A DNA stretch of 44,025 nt from Myxococcales bacterium (lineage in GTDB: Bacteria; Myxococcota_A; Polyangia; Polyangiales; Polyangiaceae). How positions within the stretch are numbered: the stretch's first letter is position 1; each line of letters opens with the position of its first letter. The notes below the pieces were generated by a model. The model was given only the letters and a program-made list of their open reading frames with translations. It was not told where the DNA came from and did not search any database. Positions 31,469-40,249 of the stretch are shown here, one piece after another. The DNA is taken from assembly GCA_025359105.1 (NCBI GenBank), contig JANYHK010000107.1, positions 1 to 44,025 on the forward strand, in the 5' to 3' direction. Position numbers and translations under genes: made by a program.

Positions 31469-32278
31469 TCATTCACGAAACGCGCGCGCGAAAACCTCGC
31501 GGATCACCGCGGCGACCTCGGCCGGACGCTCCACCGACATCGTGTGCCCCGTGGCGCCCAGCCGGACGAGCTCTGCGCCGGCGATCGCCGCGCAGACCTT
31601 CTCCCCATCGGCGGGCGGGCAGCGCTCGTCCTCTTCGCCGACGACCACGGTCACCGGGACGGCGACGCGCGTGAGGTCGGCGAGGAGGGGCCGCCTGCCG
31701 GACCACGCGCGGAGGGCGTGCGCCGCGAAGCGCGGACGTAGCGTGGCGATCCGCTCCTCCCACGCTCGAACGAGCTCGGGCGCGCGCGCTCGGAAGGTCG
31801 CGCCGAATAGAGCCTGCGCCGTCTGCGTCACGATCGCGTGCGGAAAGCCGACGGCGGCGATGGTCTTGGTCACGACTGCGTCCCGTACGGTCTCGCGCCG
31901 CGTCGCCGCCTCGCCGCACGCCGCCAGCAGCACCGCCCCCCGCACGCGCACGCGCGCCGGCTCCGCGAGGAGGAGCTCCATCGCGGCGTGCGCACCGACG
32001 GAGAGACCGACGACCACGACCTCCTCGATCCCCTCGGCGGCCAGGATCGCCGACAGATCCGCCGCCACGTCGGAGATCGCGTAGGCGTCGTGCGCCGTGC
32101 TTGCACCATGGCCGCGAACGTCGACGCTGACGCATCGGGCGGCTGGCGAGAGCTCTGCCGCCACCGCGTCCCAGACGTGGTGATCACACATGAGGTTGTG
32201 CACGAACGCGAGCGCACGAGGCCCCGTCCCACGCGCGAGGTAGGCGATCGTCTCGGCGCCGCGGGCCAGGGTCTTCAT
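31469..32278 (-). CDS. Alpha/beta-fold hydrolase
   Basis: A 269-aa cytoplasmic hydrolase of the esterase/enol-lactonase type. The nucleophile elbow is GLSVGA with S93. The early strand has FVHNLMCDHHVWDAVA and the loop VDVRGHGAST. The acid is likely in VVGEEDERCPP and the base is the His in ATGHTMSVERP. The substrate cannot be predicted; 3-oxoadipate enol-lactonase-like enzymes have this layout. The start codon ATG 32278 is only 14 nt from the trpB start on the other strand, so the two genes' promoters must overlap each other's 5' coding sequence. Confidence 0.9.
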   Translation of the reverse strand: MKTLARGAETIAYLARGTGPRALAFVHNLMCDHHVWDAVAAELSPAARCVSVDVRGHGASTAHDAYAISDVAADLSAILAAEGIEEVVVVGLSVGAHAAMELLLAEPARVRVRGAVLLAACGEAATRRETVRDAVVTKTIAAVGFPHAIVTQTAQALFGATFRARAPELVRAWEERIATLRPRFAAHALRAWSGRRPLLADLTRVAVPVTVVVGEEDERCPPADGEKVCAAIAGAELVRLGATGHTMSVERPAEVAAVIREVFARAFRE

Positions 32279-32292
32279 GGTAAGAAACGAGT

Positions 32293-33507
32293 ATGCAGGA
32301 CGCGCAACGCCCCGGCTATTTCGGGCAATATGGAGGCCGTTTCGTCTCCGAGACGCTCCTCTTCGCGCTCGACGAGCTGGCGAGGAAGGTAGACGAGATC
32401 GTCAAGCGCGACGCGTTCCAGACCGAGTGGCGCGGGCTCCTCACGTCGTACGTCGGGAGGCCGACGCCGCTCACGGAGACCGCGCGCCTCGCGCGCGCTA
32501 TCGACCCGGCGGGCAAGCACCTGGCCCGTCTCTTCTTGAAGCGCGAGGACCTTTGCCATACCGGCGCGCACAAGATCAACAACGCCATCGGTCAGGCCCT
32601 GCTCGCGAAGAAGATGGGGAAGCGCCGCATCATCGCCGAGACCGGCGCCGGTCAGCACGGGGTCGCGACGGCGACGGCGTGCGCGATGTTCGATCTGCCG
32701 TGCGAGGTCTACATGGGCTCCGAGGACGTACGGCGGCAGGCGCCCAACGTCGGGCGGATGAAGCTCCTCGGCGCCAAGGTCATCCCGGTAGAGAGCGGCT
32801 CGCGCACGCTGAAGGACGCGATGAACGAGGCCCTGCGCGACTGGGTCACGAACGTCGACACGACGTACTACTGCATCGGCAGCGCGGCCGGCCCGCACCC
32901 CTACCCGGAGCTCGTCGCGATGCTCCAGAGCGTCATCGGCGAGGAGGCGCGCGCGCAATCGCTGACCCAGACCGGCAGCCTGCCCGACGGCGCCGTCGCG
33001 TGCGTGGGCGGTGGCTCCAACGCGATCGGCCTGTTTCGCGGCTTCTCGAGCGACGCCAGCGTCGCGCTGTACGGCGTCGAGGCCGCGGGCCACGGCATCG
33101 CGAGCGGCCAGCACGCGGCGACGCTGACGGCCGGGCGTGTCGGCGTCCTTCACGGCTCGAAGAGCTACGTCCTGTGCGACGAGGGCGGGCAGATCCAGGA
33201 GGCCCACTCGATCAGCGCAGGGCTCGACTACCCGGGCGTCGGGCCCGAGCACGCGCACCTCAAGGACAGCGGCCGCGCGCGCTACCTCTCGGCGACGGAC
33301 GAAGAGGCCCTCGCCGCGGCCCGCATGGTCGCGCGGACCGAAGGGATCCTCCCGGCGCTCGAGACTGCGCACGCGTTCGCAAGGGTCGGCGCGATCGCCC
33401 GTGAGCTGGCGGAGGCGCGCGGCCGCCCGGTCACGCTCGTCGTGTGCAGCTCCGGTCGCGGCGACAAGGACCTCGAAACCTACCTGAGCCGCCTGGTGGA
33501 CTCGTGA
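32293..33507 (+). CDS. trpB: Tryptophan synthase beta subunit
   Basis: TrpB condenses indole with serine to give tryptophan, using pyridoxal phosphate. The 404 aa match the family. The start [15 protein letters not shown] is typical. The PLP lysine is K94 in [10 protein letters not shown]. The indole tunnel and phosphate loop show [14 protein letters not shown] and [25 protein letters not shown] and [12 protein letters not shown] complete the C-terminus. trpA overlaps its stop by 4 nt (GTGA at 33504-33507). There is no trpC, trpD, trpE or trpF here, so the trp genes are split in this genome. The ribosome binding site is weak. Confidence 0.98.
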   Translation: MQDAQRPGYFGQYGGRFVSETLLFALDELARKVDEIVKRDAFQTEWRGLLTSYVGRPTPLTETARLARAIDPAGKHLARLFLKREDLCHTGAHKINNAIGQALLAKKMGKRRIIAETGAGQHGVATATACAMFDLPCEVYMGSEDVRRQAPNVGRMKLLGAKVIPVESGSRTLKDAMNEALRDWVTNVDTTYYCIGSAAGPHPYPELVAMLQSVIGEEARAQSLTQTGSLPDGAVACVGGGSNAIGLFRGFSSDASVALYGVEAAGHGIASGQHAATLTAGRVGVLHGSKSYVLCDEGGQIQEAHSISAGLDYPGVGPEHAHLKDSGRARYLSATDEEALAAARMVARTEGILPALETAHAFARVGAIARELAEARGRPVTLVVCSSGRGDKDLETYLSRLVDS

Positions 33508-34313
33508 AGCGGCTCGCGGCGGCGTTCGAGCGGCGCGCGCAGGCAAGCCAGAAGGTGCTCGTCGCCTACCTCTGCATGGGCGATCCCTCCGAGGAGGAGT
33601 CCGTCGCCCTCGCGCTCGGGTGCGTCGCGGCGGGCGCGGACATCCTGGAGCTCGGCTGCCCGTTCAGCGATCCGACGGCCGACGGTCCCGCCATCGCGCG
33701 CGCGAGCCAGCGATCCATCGAAAAGGGCGGAGGGCTGGCCTCGACGCTACGCGCCGCCCGCGCGATCCGCGCCAAGACCGAGGTGCCCATCGTCCTCTTC
33801 GGTTACTACAACCCGCTCTTCGTTCGCGGCGAAGGGACGGCGGTGACCGACGCGGCGGCCGCCGGTGTCGACGCGATCCTCGTCGTCGATCTCCCCCTCG
33901 AGGAGGGCGCGGCCCTTCGCGCACGCGCCGGCGAGCTCGGCGTCGCCGTGGTGCCCCTGGTCGCTCCGACGAGCGCCGAGGCGCGGGCGGGGCAAATCCG
34001 CGCGGTCAAGGATCGTTCGGGCTTCGTCTACTACGTGTCCGTCGCCGGGGTGACCGGCGCCGCTGCCGCCCCGCTTCGTGACGCAAGCCGCCAAGCGGGG
34101 CTCCTTCGCGCGGCGACGGGGCTTCCGGTCGTGGTCGGCTTCGGCGTCGATTCCCCCGAAAAAGCGAGGCAAGCCGCGTCGGAAGCGGACGGGGTCGTGG
34201 TAGGAACCGCCATCGTACGTCAGATCGAGGACGGCACGACTCCGACAGACCGCATGACGCGGGTGACGAATTTGATTCGAAGCCTGCGATCGGGGCTCGA
34301 CGGGGCCAGCTGA
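33504..34313 (+). CDS. trpA: Tryptophan synthase alpha subunit
   Basis: TrpA cleaves indole-3-glycerol phosphate and passes indole to TrpB. From GTG 33504 it is 269 aa, the usual length. The catalytic acids fall at the classical positions: E49 in [11 protein letters not shown] and D60 in TADGPAIA. Phosphate-binding segments are [12 protein letters not shown] and [13 protein letters not shown], with [11 protein letters not shown] near the C-terminus. The GTG start overlaps the trpB stop, giving translational coupling, as expected for subunits of one alpha2beta2 complex. Confidence 0.97.
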   Translation: MKRLAAAFERRAQASQKVLVAYLCMGDPSEEESVALALGCVAAGADILELGCPFSDPTADGPAIARASQRSIEKGGGLASTLRAARAIRAKTEVPIVLFGYYNPLFVRGEGTAVTDAAAAGVDAILVVDLPLEEGAALRARAGELGVAVVPLVAPTSAEARAGQIRAVKDRSGFVYYVSVAGVTGAAAAPLRDASRQAGLLRAATGLPVVVGFGVDSPEKARQAASEADGVVVGTAIVRQIEDGTTPTDRMTRVTNLIRSLRSGLDGAS

Positions 34314-34362
34314 ACGACTACGATCTTGACCAAGAGACCTCTGTAAACCTCCAAAAGTCCTC

Positions 34363-35043
34363 ATGCGCCTTCTCTGCGTTTCCGACATCCACGGCCGACT
34401 CGATGCCCTCGCCGCCGTCCTCGCGACGGCCGAGCGGCGAAGCTTCAACAAGCTCCTCGTCGCGGGCGACATCGTGTTTCCCGGCCCCCACCCGCTCGAG
34501 ACCTGGCGGCGCCTCGCGGCGGCCGGCGCGATCCTCGTGCAGGGGGTGAGCGACAAGGCGCTCGCGACGCTCGATCCGAAGGATCTCCACGCGTCGACGG
34601 ATCACGAGCGCAAGATGATCGAGCGGATGCAGGCCGTCCGCGCCGAGCTGGGCGACGTCATCCTCGGCCGCCTGAAGCGCCTCCCCACGCACTTCCGCAT
34701 GCCCCTCGAGGACGGCGGCGAGCTCCTCCTGGTGCACGGCTCCCCGGTGGACCCGGCCGAGGCCCTCAGCCACGACATGAGCGACGACGAGCTCGACTCC
34801 CTGCTCGCCGACGATCCGGCCGACGTCGTCGTCTGCGGCATGAGCCACAGCCCCTTCGAGCGTGAGGTCATGGGCTGCCGCATCGTGAACGTCGGCAGCG
34901 TCGGTGAGGCGCCGGACCAGCGCGCCGGCGGCGGCAGCGTCGCCCACGCGACCTGGATCGAGTCGACGCCCAGCGGCGTGGTCGTCGAGCAGATCACCGT
35001 GCCGCTCGACGCAGAGCCGCTCCGGATCGCTGCATTCGGCTGA
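34363..35043 (+). CDS. Metallophosphoesterase (YfcE/MJ0936-like), with altered metal motifs
   Basis: The 226 aa have the calcineurin-like phosphodiesterase frame: CVSDIHGRLDAL (D8, H10), LLVAGDIVFPGP (D36), LLLVHGSPVD and VVVCGMSHSPFERE. Two conserved positions differ from the family: the usual GNxD is GVSD (residues 61-64, Asn to Val), and the usual GHxH is GMSH (first His to Met). These residues normally bind the two-metal centre, so activity or metal use may be changed. SVGEAPDQRAGGGSVAHATW at the C-terminus is usual for the family. It lies 49 nt after trpA, probably with its own promoter. Confidence 0.85.
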   Translation: MRLLCVSDIHGRLDALAAVLATAERRSFNKLLVAGDIVFPGPHPLETWRRLAAAGAILVQGVSDKALATLDPKDLHASTDHERKMIERMQAVRAELGDVILGRLKRLPTHFRMPLEDGGELLLVHGSPVDPAEALSHDMSDDELDSLLADDPADVVVCGMSHSPFEREVMGCRIVNVGSVGEAPDQRAGGGSVAHATWIESTPSGVVVEQITVPLDAEPLRIAAFG

Positions 35044-35135
35044 CGGCGGCGACGGTTCTGCCCGCGCTTCACACAGAAGCACACACAAAACTTAACGTCC
35101 GCCGCGCGCGCACGGCACGATCGCATCCGGAGATC

Positions 35136-35582
35136 GTGAGTGAAGTGACGCCGCGCAGAGGACCCTCGATCGTCAAGGCGCGCAAACCGTCGCTCGTATC
35201 GCAGGATCGCCGCATGCGCCTGCGGGTCCACGAACCCGTCTGGCGGGAGCTCTTCGACCGCGCCGACGCCATCAGCGAGGGCTCGTGCCGCGAGGAAGCG
35301 GAGGGACGGGTCTGGTACGGCACGACGAGCCTGATCTTGCCGCTCCCCCTCCCGGTGACCCACGAAGAGCGGCACTTTCTCGCCGCCGTGGCCGCGCGAG
35401 ACCTGCACGTCCGACTGCGCGCCATCCGAATTGCCCACAGGGAGGCGCAGAGCCGCGCGCCGGCGACCCTTGACATCGTGACGACGGAGCTCAGGGTCTC
35501 GACCGACCCGCAGGGCGTGAGGATTGACGTCGACATCCAGGCGCCCTTGATTGAGGTGCGCCTCGGCACCTCGAGGCAGTGA
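35136..35582 (+). CDS. Hypothetical protein, 148 aa
   Basis: Open from GTG 35136. The first 30 residues are basic, then an alpha/beta domain follows: MRLRVHEPVWRELFDRADAI, VWYGTTSLILPLPLPVT, ERHFLAAVAARDLHVRLRAI, and a strand pair ending RVSTDPQGVRIDVDIQAPLI. There is no signal peptide or membrane segment. The start/stop coupling and codon use look genuine. I do not recognise the family. The stop lies 4 nt before the GTG of the MerR-HTH/TPR gene, so it likely heads that operon. Confidence 0.68.
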   Translation: MSEVTPRRGPSIVKARKPSLVSQDRRMRLRVHEPVWRELFDRADAISEGSCREEAEGRVWYGTTSLILPLPLPVTHEERHFLAAVAARDLHVRLRAIRIAHREAQSRAPATLDIVTTELRVSTDPQGVRIDVDIQAPLIEVRLGTSRQ

Positions 35583-35586
35583 GCTC

Positions 35587-36672
35587 GTGACGATCTACAT
35601 GCCCACGCTCGAAGACGGAATGACAGGCAAGAAGAAAGCCCGCGGCAAAGGCGGCAAGGGCACAGCCGACGCCAAGAAGGGCGCCGACGTGATCCACGTC
35701 GCGTTCGGGCCCGGCGGCGGACGCATCGAAGCGATCCCTCCGGCCGCCCCGCCGGCGGCTGCTGGCACCGCGACGCCGGAGACGACGAACGGCGCCGGCC
35801 GCGAGCCGGTGAGCGATACGTTCTCGCGCGCAGAGGTGTCGAAGCTCCTCGGCATGAAGCCGGCGCGCCTTCGCTCGCTCGAGAAGGCGCAGATCGTGAG
35901 CCCCAGCGGCACGCGCAACGGCAAGAAGGTCTACACCTTCCAGGATCTCATCGCCGTGCGCGCCACGCACGATCTCCTCGCCCGACGCGTGAAGATCGGT
36001 GACGTCGCACGCGCGATCGGCGTCTTGAAGGAGAGCCTCCCCCGCGTCACGCGCCCTCTCCAGGAGCTGCGGATCGTGAGCGACGGACGCCGCATGGTCG
36101 TGAAGGCCGACGGGGCGATGTTCGAGCCCTTGACCGGCCAGATGGTCATCGACTTTCAGGTGAACGCCCTCCGCGACGACGTCGTCCGGATGCTCCGCCC
36201 CGAGACCGCCGGCGCGCGCGCCCGCACCGCGTACGATCTCTACACGCGCGCGAGCAGCCTCGACGAAGACCCGGCCACGTTCAGCGAGGCCGAGGAGCTG
36301 TATCGCCGCGCGCTCGAGCTCGATCCCGAGCTCGCCATCGCGCACACGAACCTCGGCAACATCCGCTTTCGTCGCGGCGACGAAGCCGGCGCCGAGGAGC
36401 TCTACCGGCACGCGCTCGAGATCGACGAGCGCCAGCCCGAGGCCCACTACAACCTCGGCTACGTGATGCTCGAGCGCGGTGAGCCCAGGCGCGCCGTCGG
36501 CTACTTCGAGAAGGCCCTGGAGGCCGATCCGCGCTTCGCCGACGCGCACTTCAACCTGGCGATGGCGTACGAGGCTGTCGGCGAGAAGGTCCGCGCCCGT
36601 GCGCACTGGAAGCGCTACCTGGAAATCGAGCCCACCGGCACCTGGGCTGACATCGCCCGCGAACATCTGTGA
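35587..36672 (+). CDS. MerR-type HTH protein with C-terminal TPR repeats
   Basis: From GTG 35587 this is 361 aa; ATG at 35599 or 35620 are alternatives. Residues 1-75 are a basic, Ala/Pro/Gly-rich leader. Residues 78-125 form a MerR-like winged helix (FSRAEVSKLLGMKPARLRSL, GKKVYTFQDLIAVRATHDLL). Residues about 235-361 are at least three TPRs (AEELYRRALELDPELAIAHT, AEELYRHALEIDERQPEAHY, AVGYFEKALEADPRFADAHF). This suggests a DNA-binding regulator that takes a protein signal through its TPRs, rather than a metal- or drug-sensing MerR. The next gene starts inside its stop (GTGA, 36669-36672), so it is coupled to the membrane methyltransferase-like genes. Confidence 0.88.
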   Translation: MTIYMPTLEDGMTGKKKARGKGGKGTADAKKGADVIHVAFGPGGGRIEAIPPAAPPAAAGTATPETTNGAGREPVSDTFSRAEVSKLLGMKPARLRSLEKAQIVSPSGTRNGKKVYTFQDLIAVRATHDLLARRVKIGDVARAIGVLKESLPRVTRPLQELRIVSDGRRMVVKADGAMFEPLTGQMVIDFQVNALRDDVVRMLRPETAGARARTAYDLYTRASSLDEDPATFSEAEELYRRALELDPELAIAHTNLGNIRFRRGDEAGAEELYRHALEIDERQPEAHYNLGYVMLERGEPRRAVGYFEKALEADPRFADAHFNLAMAYEAVGEKVRARAHWKRYLEIEPTGTWADIAREHL

Positions 36673-37901
36673 GCTCTCCTTCTCTCAACGAAGACGCCAA
36701 GGACGAAGGCGCCAAGGACGAAGACGCCAAGGCGCCGACGCCTGCGCCTGCGCCTGCGCCTGCGCCTGCGCCCATGCAGCTTCGTACGAGCCTGTGGACG
36801 CGCGCGTTCTGGCGGTACCTCACCGTCAGCGCGATCATGGCGATCCTGTGGATCCTCTACAACCGCCACCCCTACTACCTGCGCCAGCAGTTTCAGCCGT
36901 GGCGGCCGCTCTTCCAGTTCGGCATCACGGCATGGCTCGCCCTCGGTCTTCCCTACTGCTACGCGACGGTCAAGCGCTTCTCCTCGCGACCCAAGGACAT
37001 GCGCGACTCGGCGCTGCACTGGATGCTGCTCGTGCGCGGCGCGTGGCGCGGTAAGACGAGCCATCTCCTTCGCAGCCGGCGCGTGAAGACTTCGATCCTC
37101 TCTCTCTTCGTGAAGGGCTTCTACGCCCCGCTCATGACGAGCTTCTTCTCCGAGCACTCGAACACCATCTCGAGGATGTGGGCGAACCGCAAGCACCAGC
37201 CCATCTACGATGCCGCCCACAGCAGCGGCTTCAGCGACTGGTGGGCGTACGTCACGACCACGGTGCCCAAGCTCCTCCCCGACGGCAGTGACATCGGCGC
37301 GCTGTTCGACTCGCAGTGGTGGAACCTGGCGAACGCGCGCTTCGCCGGGGATCTCTATTACAACGTCCTCTTCTTCGTGGACTGCGGCTGGGCGCTCTTC
37401 GGCTACTGCCTGGAGAGCCAGTGGCTCAAGAACAAGACCCGCAGCGTGGAGCCGACCGCGCTCGGCTGGGCGGCGGCGCTCGCCCTCTACCCGCCCTTCA
37501 ACGACATCACCGGCACGTACCTGCCGCTCGACTCGAGTCATCAGTTCATCACGAACCCGTACGGCCAGCTCGCATGCCGGGTGGCGGTCCTCGCGGCCTT
37601 CACCATCTACGCCGCCGCCACTGTGTCGTTCGGCTTCAAGTTCTCGAACCTCACCAACCGCGGCATCATCTCCCGCGGCCCCTACGCCTTCGTCCGGCAC
37701 CCGGCGTACCTCTGCAAGAACTTCGCGTGGTGGATGGAGCACCTCCCCAACATCTCGCTGCAGACGGTGTTCTTCCTCTCGCTCCTGAACGGCATGTACT
37801 TCCTCCGCGCCTGGACCGAAGAGCGCCACCTCTCGCAAGACCCCGACTACGTCGCCTACAAGAAGAAGGTCCCGTGGGTCTTCATCCCAGGCATTTACTA
37901 G
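36669..37901 (+). CDS. Isoprenylcysteine methyltransferase-like membrane protein, copy 1
   Basis: From GTG 36669 the protein is 410 aa. A low-complexity leader (acidic DAKDE repeats, then Ala-Pro repeats) precedes about six membrane segments, for example RYLTVSAIMAILWILY, FQFGITAWLALGLPYCYA, YYNVLFFVDCGWALFGYC and VAVLAAFTIYAAATVSFGF. The C-terminus holds the signature of the ICMT/phospholipid-methyltransferase/NnrU superfamily: GPYAFVRHPAYLCK, then RAWTEERHLSQDPDYVAY. In that family these residues bind S-adenosylmethionine. The methyl acceptor is unknown. It is coupled to the MerR-HTH/TPR gene and followed by a paralogue 48 nt later. Confidence 0.85.
   Translation: MSSPSLNEDAKDEGAKDEDAKAPTPAPAPAPAPAPMQLRTSLWTRAFWRYLTVSAIMAILWILYNRHPYYLRQQFQPWRPLFQFGITAWLALGLPYCYATVKRFSSRPKDMRDSALHWMLLVRGAWRGKTSHLLRSRRVKTSILSLFVKGFYAPLMTSFFSEHSNTISRMWANRKHQPIYDAAHSSGFSDWWAYVTTTVPKLLPDGSDIGALFDSQWWNLANARFAGDLYYNVLFFVDCGWALFGYCLESQWLKNKTRSVEPTALGWAAALALYPPFNDITGTYLPLDSSHQFITNPYGQLACRVAVLAAFTIYAAATVSFGFKFSNLTNRGIISRGPYAFVRHPAYLCKNFAWWMEHLPNISLQTVFFLSLLNGMYFLRAWTEERHLSQDPDYVAYKKKVPWVFIPGIY
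36739..36772 (+). repeat. Hexanucleotide tandem repeat (CGCCTG)n
   Basis: Five perfect CGCCTG copies plus a partial one encode the Ala-Pro run in the leader of methyltransferase-like copy 1. Just upstream, 36690-36730 holds diverged copies of a GACGCCAAGGACGAAG-like unit. The repeat number could change without breaking the frame. Confidence 0.8.
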
Positions 37902-37949
37902 CGCCCTGAAGGCTTCGCGCGCCCCTGGTGTGCTACTTCTTGCCGCGAG

Positions 37950-39119
37950 ATGAGCGGCGACGCCTCCACGACGACCCCGGTAGCCACAAGGGCGAAAGCA
38001 AAGTCCCTCTGGGTTCGCGCGGGTTGGCGGTGGCTCATGGTCCTGGCGATCATGGCGGTGCTCTGGGTGCTCTACAACCGGCACCCTTACTACCTCCGGC
38101 AGCAGTTCGCGCCGTGGCGCCCGGCCTACGACTTCGCCATCACTGCGTGGCTCACGCTGGGCCTCCCCTACTGCTACGCGACGGTGAAGCGCTTCTCGAC
38201 GCGCGCGAAGGACATGCGCGACGGGCCGCTCCTCTGGATGCTCCTCGTGCGCGGCGCCTGGCACGGCAAGATGCGCCACCTCTTTCGCAGCCGGCGCGTG
38301 AAGACCACGATCCTCTCTCTGTTCGTGAAGCTCTTCTACATCCCCCTGATGGTGACGTTCTTCTCGGGGCACTCGAACAACATCGCGCGGGCGTGGGCGT
38401 TCCGTAAGCACCAGCCGGTCTTCGGCGACGCGTCGCGTGTGATGGGGTTTCGCGACTGGTGGGCGTACGTCACGACCACGGTGCCGAAGCTCGTGCCGAA
38501 CTGGAGCGACGTCACGGCGCTCTTCGACGCCTCGTGGTGGAACCTGGCGAACGTCCGGTTCGCCGGCGACCTTTACTACGACATCCTGTTCTTCGTGGAC
38601 TGCGGCTGGGCGCTCGTGGGCTACTGCCTCGAGAGCCAGTGGCTCAAGAACAAGACCCGCAGCGTGGAGCCGACCGCGCTCGGCTGGGCAGCGGCGATCT
38701 CGTGCTACCCCCCGTTCAACGACGTGCTCGGGACGTACCTCCCCCTGGATCAGAGCCACCAGTTCATCACCGACGAGCACTGGAAGATGGTCTGCCGCGG
38801 CCTCATGCTCGCGGCGTTCACGATTTACGCGGCCGCCACGGTGGCCTTCGGGTTCAAGTTCTCCAACCTCACCAACCGCGGCATCACCGACAAGGGGCCG
38901 TACCGTTTCATTCGCCACCCGGCCTACGTGTGCAAAGGCTTCGCGTGGTGGATGGAGTACCTGCCGAACATGTCGCTCCAGACCGCGTTCTTCCTGACGG
39001 GGCTGAACCTCGTGTACGCCCTCCGCGCGTGGACCGAGGAGCGGCACCTCTCGCAGGACCCCGACTACGTCGCCTACAAGAAGAAGGTGCCGTGGGTGCT
39101 GATCCCCGGCGTCTACTGA
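37950..39119 (+). CDS. Isoprenylcysteine methyltransferase-like membrane protein, copy 2
   Basis: The 389 aa are closely related to copy 1 along the whole length after the leader, with the same membrane segments and the same C-terminal motif (GPYRFIRHPAYVCK; RAWTEERHLSQDPDYVAY). The leader is short (about 20 residues) and lacks the Ala-Pro repeat. At DNA level 38631-38689 is identical to 37413-37471 in copy 1, which means recent duplication or gene conversion. There are about six membrane segments, with a long loop around residues 85-190 rich in Arg, Lys and Trp. The 3' end overlaps the convergent DegT gene by 7 bp. Probably the last gene of the operon starting near 35136. Confidence 0.86.
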   Translation: MSGDASTTTPVATRAKAKSLWVRAGWRWLMVLAIMAVLWVLYNRHPYYLRQQFAPWRPAYDFAITAWLTLGLPYCYATVKRFSTRAKDMRDGPLLWMLLVRGAWHGKMRHLFRSRRVKTTILSLFVKLFYIPLMVTFFSGHSNNIARAWAFRKHQPVFGDASRVMGFRDWWAYVTTTVPKLVPNWSDVTALFDASWWNLANVRFAGDLYYDILFFVDCGWALVGYCLESQWLKNKTRSVEPTALGWAAAISCYPPFNDVLGTYLPLDQSHQFITDEHWKMVCRGLMLAAFTIYAAATVAFGFKFSNLTNRGITDKGPYRFIRHPAYVCKGFAWWMEYLPNMSLQTAFFLTGLNLVYALRAWTEERHLSQDPDYVAYKKKVPWVLIPGVY

Positions 39120-40249
39120 CCGAAAAATTCGCGAACGGCCGCCGCGACGTGGCGCTGTTGCGGTTCGGTGATCCCGTAGAACATCGGCAAAGCGACGAGC
39201 TGGCCGGCGAGGGACGGCGACTGTCCCTCGTGGCCCTCGCGGTTCGGCGCGAACGCCCGGAAGGCGTCCTCGGCCCAGAGCGGGCGCGTGTAATATGCAC
39301 GCGATTCGACGCCGCGGGTGGCGAGGTGGCGCTCGAGCGCTTCGCGGGCGGGTGCGGGCACGCGGAGGACGAGCTGGTGGTAGACGTGCTCGCCGGGCGC
39401 GCCGGGGTCTTGCAGTGTCCCCGCCGGCAAAGCTCCAGCCAGGAGATCGCGGTAGCGCGCCGCGGCCTCGATGCGCGCGCGGGTCCACGCTTCGAGACGG
39501 GCGGCCTTCACCTCGAGCACCGCGGCCTGCACCGCGTCGAGGCGGCTGTTCATTCCGACCCGGACGAACCGCCCGTGCTCGATGCCGTGCTGGCGGAGGC
39601 TCTTGATTCGCGCCGCTACCTCGTCGCTCCCGGTAACGACGGCCCCCCCATCGCCCCATGCGCCCAGATTTTTCGTCGGAAAGAAGCTGTAGCCGCCCGC
39701 GACGCCGAGCGTGCCCGCTGCCCTGCCCTGCGCGCGCGCGCCGAGCGCCTGGGCCGCGTCCTCGACGATCGCGAGGCGGTGCTCCTCTGCAAGCGCACCG
39801 AGCGCGGCCATATCGCAGACGCGACCGAAGAGGTGGACCGGCACCATCGCGCGTACGCGGCGGCGATCGGCGGGGGCCAGCATCGTCATCCGTGCGCGCA
39901 CGCTCGCGGGATCGAGGCAGAACGTCGACGGGTCGGGCTCGCAGAAGAGCGGCTCTGCGCCGACGCGCACGATCGCCTCGGCGGTGGCCGCGAACGTGAC
40001 CGACGTGGTGACGACGAGATCACCGGCGGCCACGCCGGCCGCCGAGAGGGCGAGGACGAGCGCGTCCGTGCCCGACGCGACGCCGACCGCGTGAGCGACG
40101 CCGACGAGGCCGGCCAGCGTCCGCTCGAAGCGCGCGACCGTGTCACCAAGGATGAACTGGCCTCCCGCTGCGACCGCCGCCACCGCTGCGAGCGCCGCGT
40201 CGCCCGTCTCCGCGTGCTGCGGGCCGAGATCGACGAGCGGCACCTTCAC
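39113..40249 (-). CDS. DegT/DnrJ/EryC1/StrS-family PLP aminotransferase
   Basis: Enzymes of this family transfer an amino group to nucleotide-linked keto sugars. From GTG 40249 the protein is 378 aa. The PLP lysine is K in SFFPTKNLGAWGDGGAV (K193 from this start). Other family motifs are GGQFILGDTVARFE, SGTDALVLAL, VPVHLFGR, VEDAAQALGA and MNSRLDAVQAAVL. GTG 40249 overlaps the nitrilase stop as GTGA, the coupling style used elsewhere in this window; a GTG at 40273 is an alternative. The sugar substrate is unknown: no nucleotide-sugar synthesis genes are nearby, and its neighbours are nitrilase and ribA. Confidence 0.93.
   Translation of the reverse strand: MKVPLVDLGPQHAETGDAALAAVAAVAAGGQFILGDTVARFERTLAGLVGVAHAVGVASGTDALVLALSAAGVAAGDLVVTTSVTFAATAEAIVRVGAEPLFCEPDPSTFCLDPASVRARMTMLAPADRRRVRAMVPVHLFGRVCDMAALGALAEEHRLAIVEDAAQALGARAQGRAAGTLGVAGGYSFFPTKNLGAWGDGGAVVTGSDEVAARIKSLRQHGIEHGRFVRVGMNSRLDAVQAAVLEVKAARLEAWTRARIEAAARYRDLLAGALPAGTLQDPGAPGEHVYHQLVLRVPAPAREALERHLATRGVESRAYYTRPLWAEDAFRAFAPNREGHEGQSPSLAGQLVALPMFYGITEPQQRHVAAAVREFFGQ

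Noticed and set aside
34314-34362. TTGACC at 34326 as a -35 box for the phosphoesterase gene
   Set aside because: There is no acceptable -10 hexamer at 16-18 bp spacing.
36739-36772. CRISPR-like repeat
   Set aside because: It is a spacer-free hexanucleotide microsatellite inside a coding region.
36615-39659. Minus-strand 1014-aa open frame
   Set aside because: It is antisense to the two methyltransferase-like genes. Its apparent internal repeats only mirror the gene duplication.
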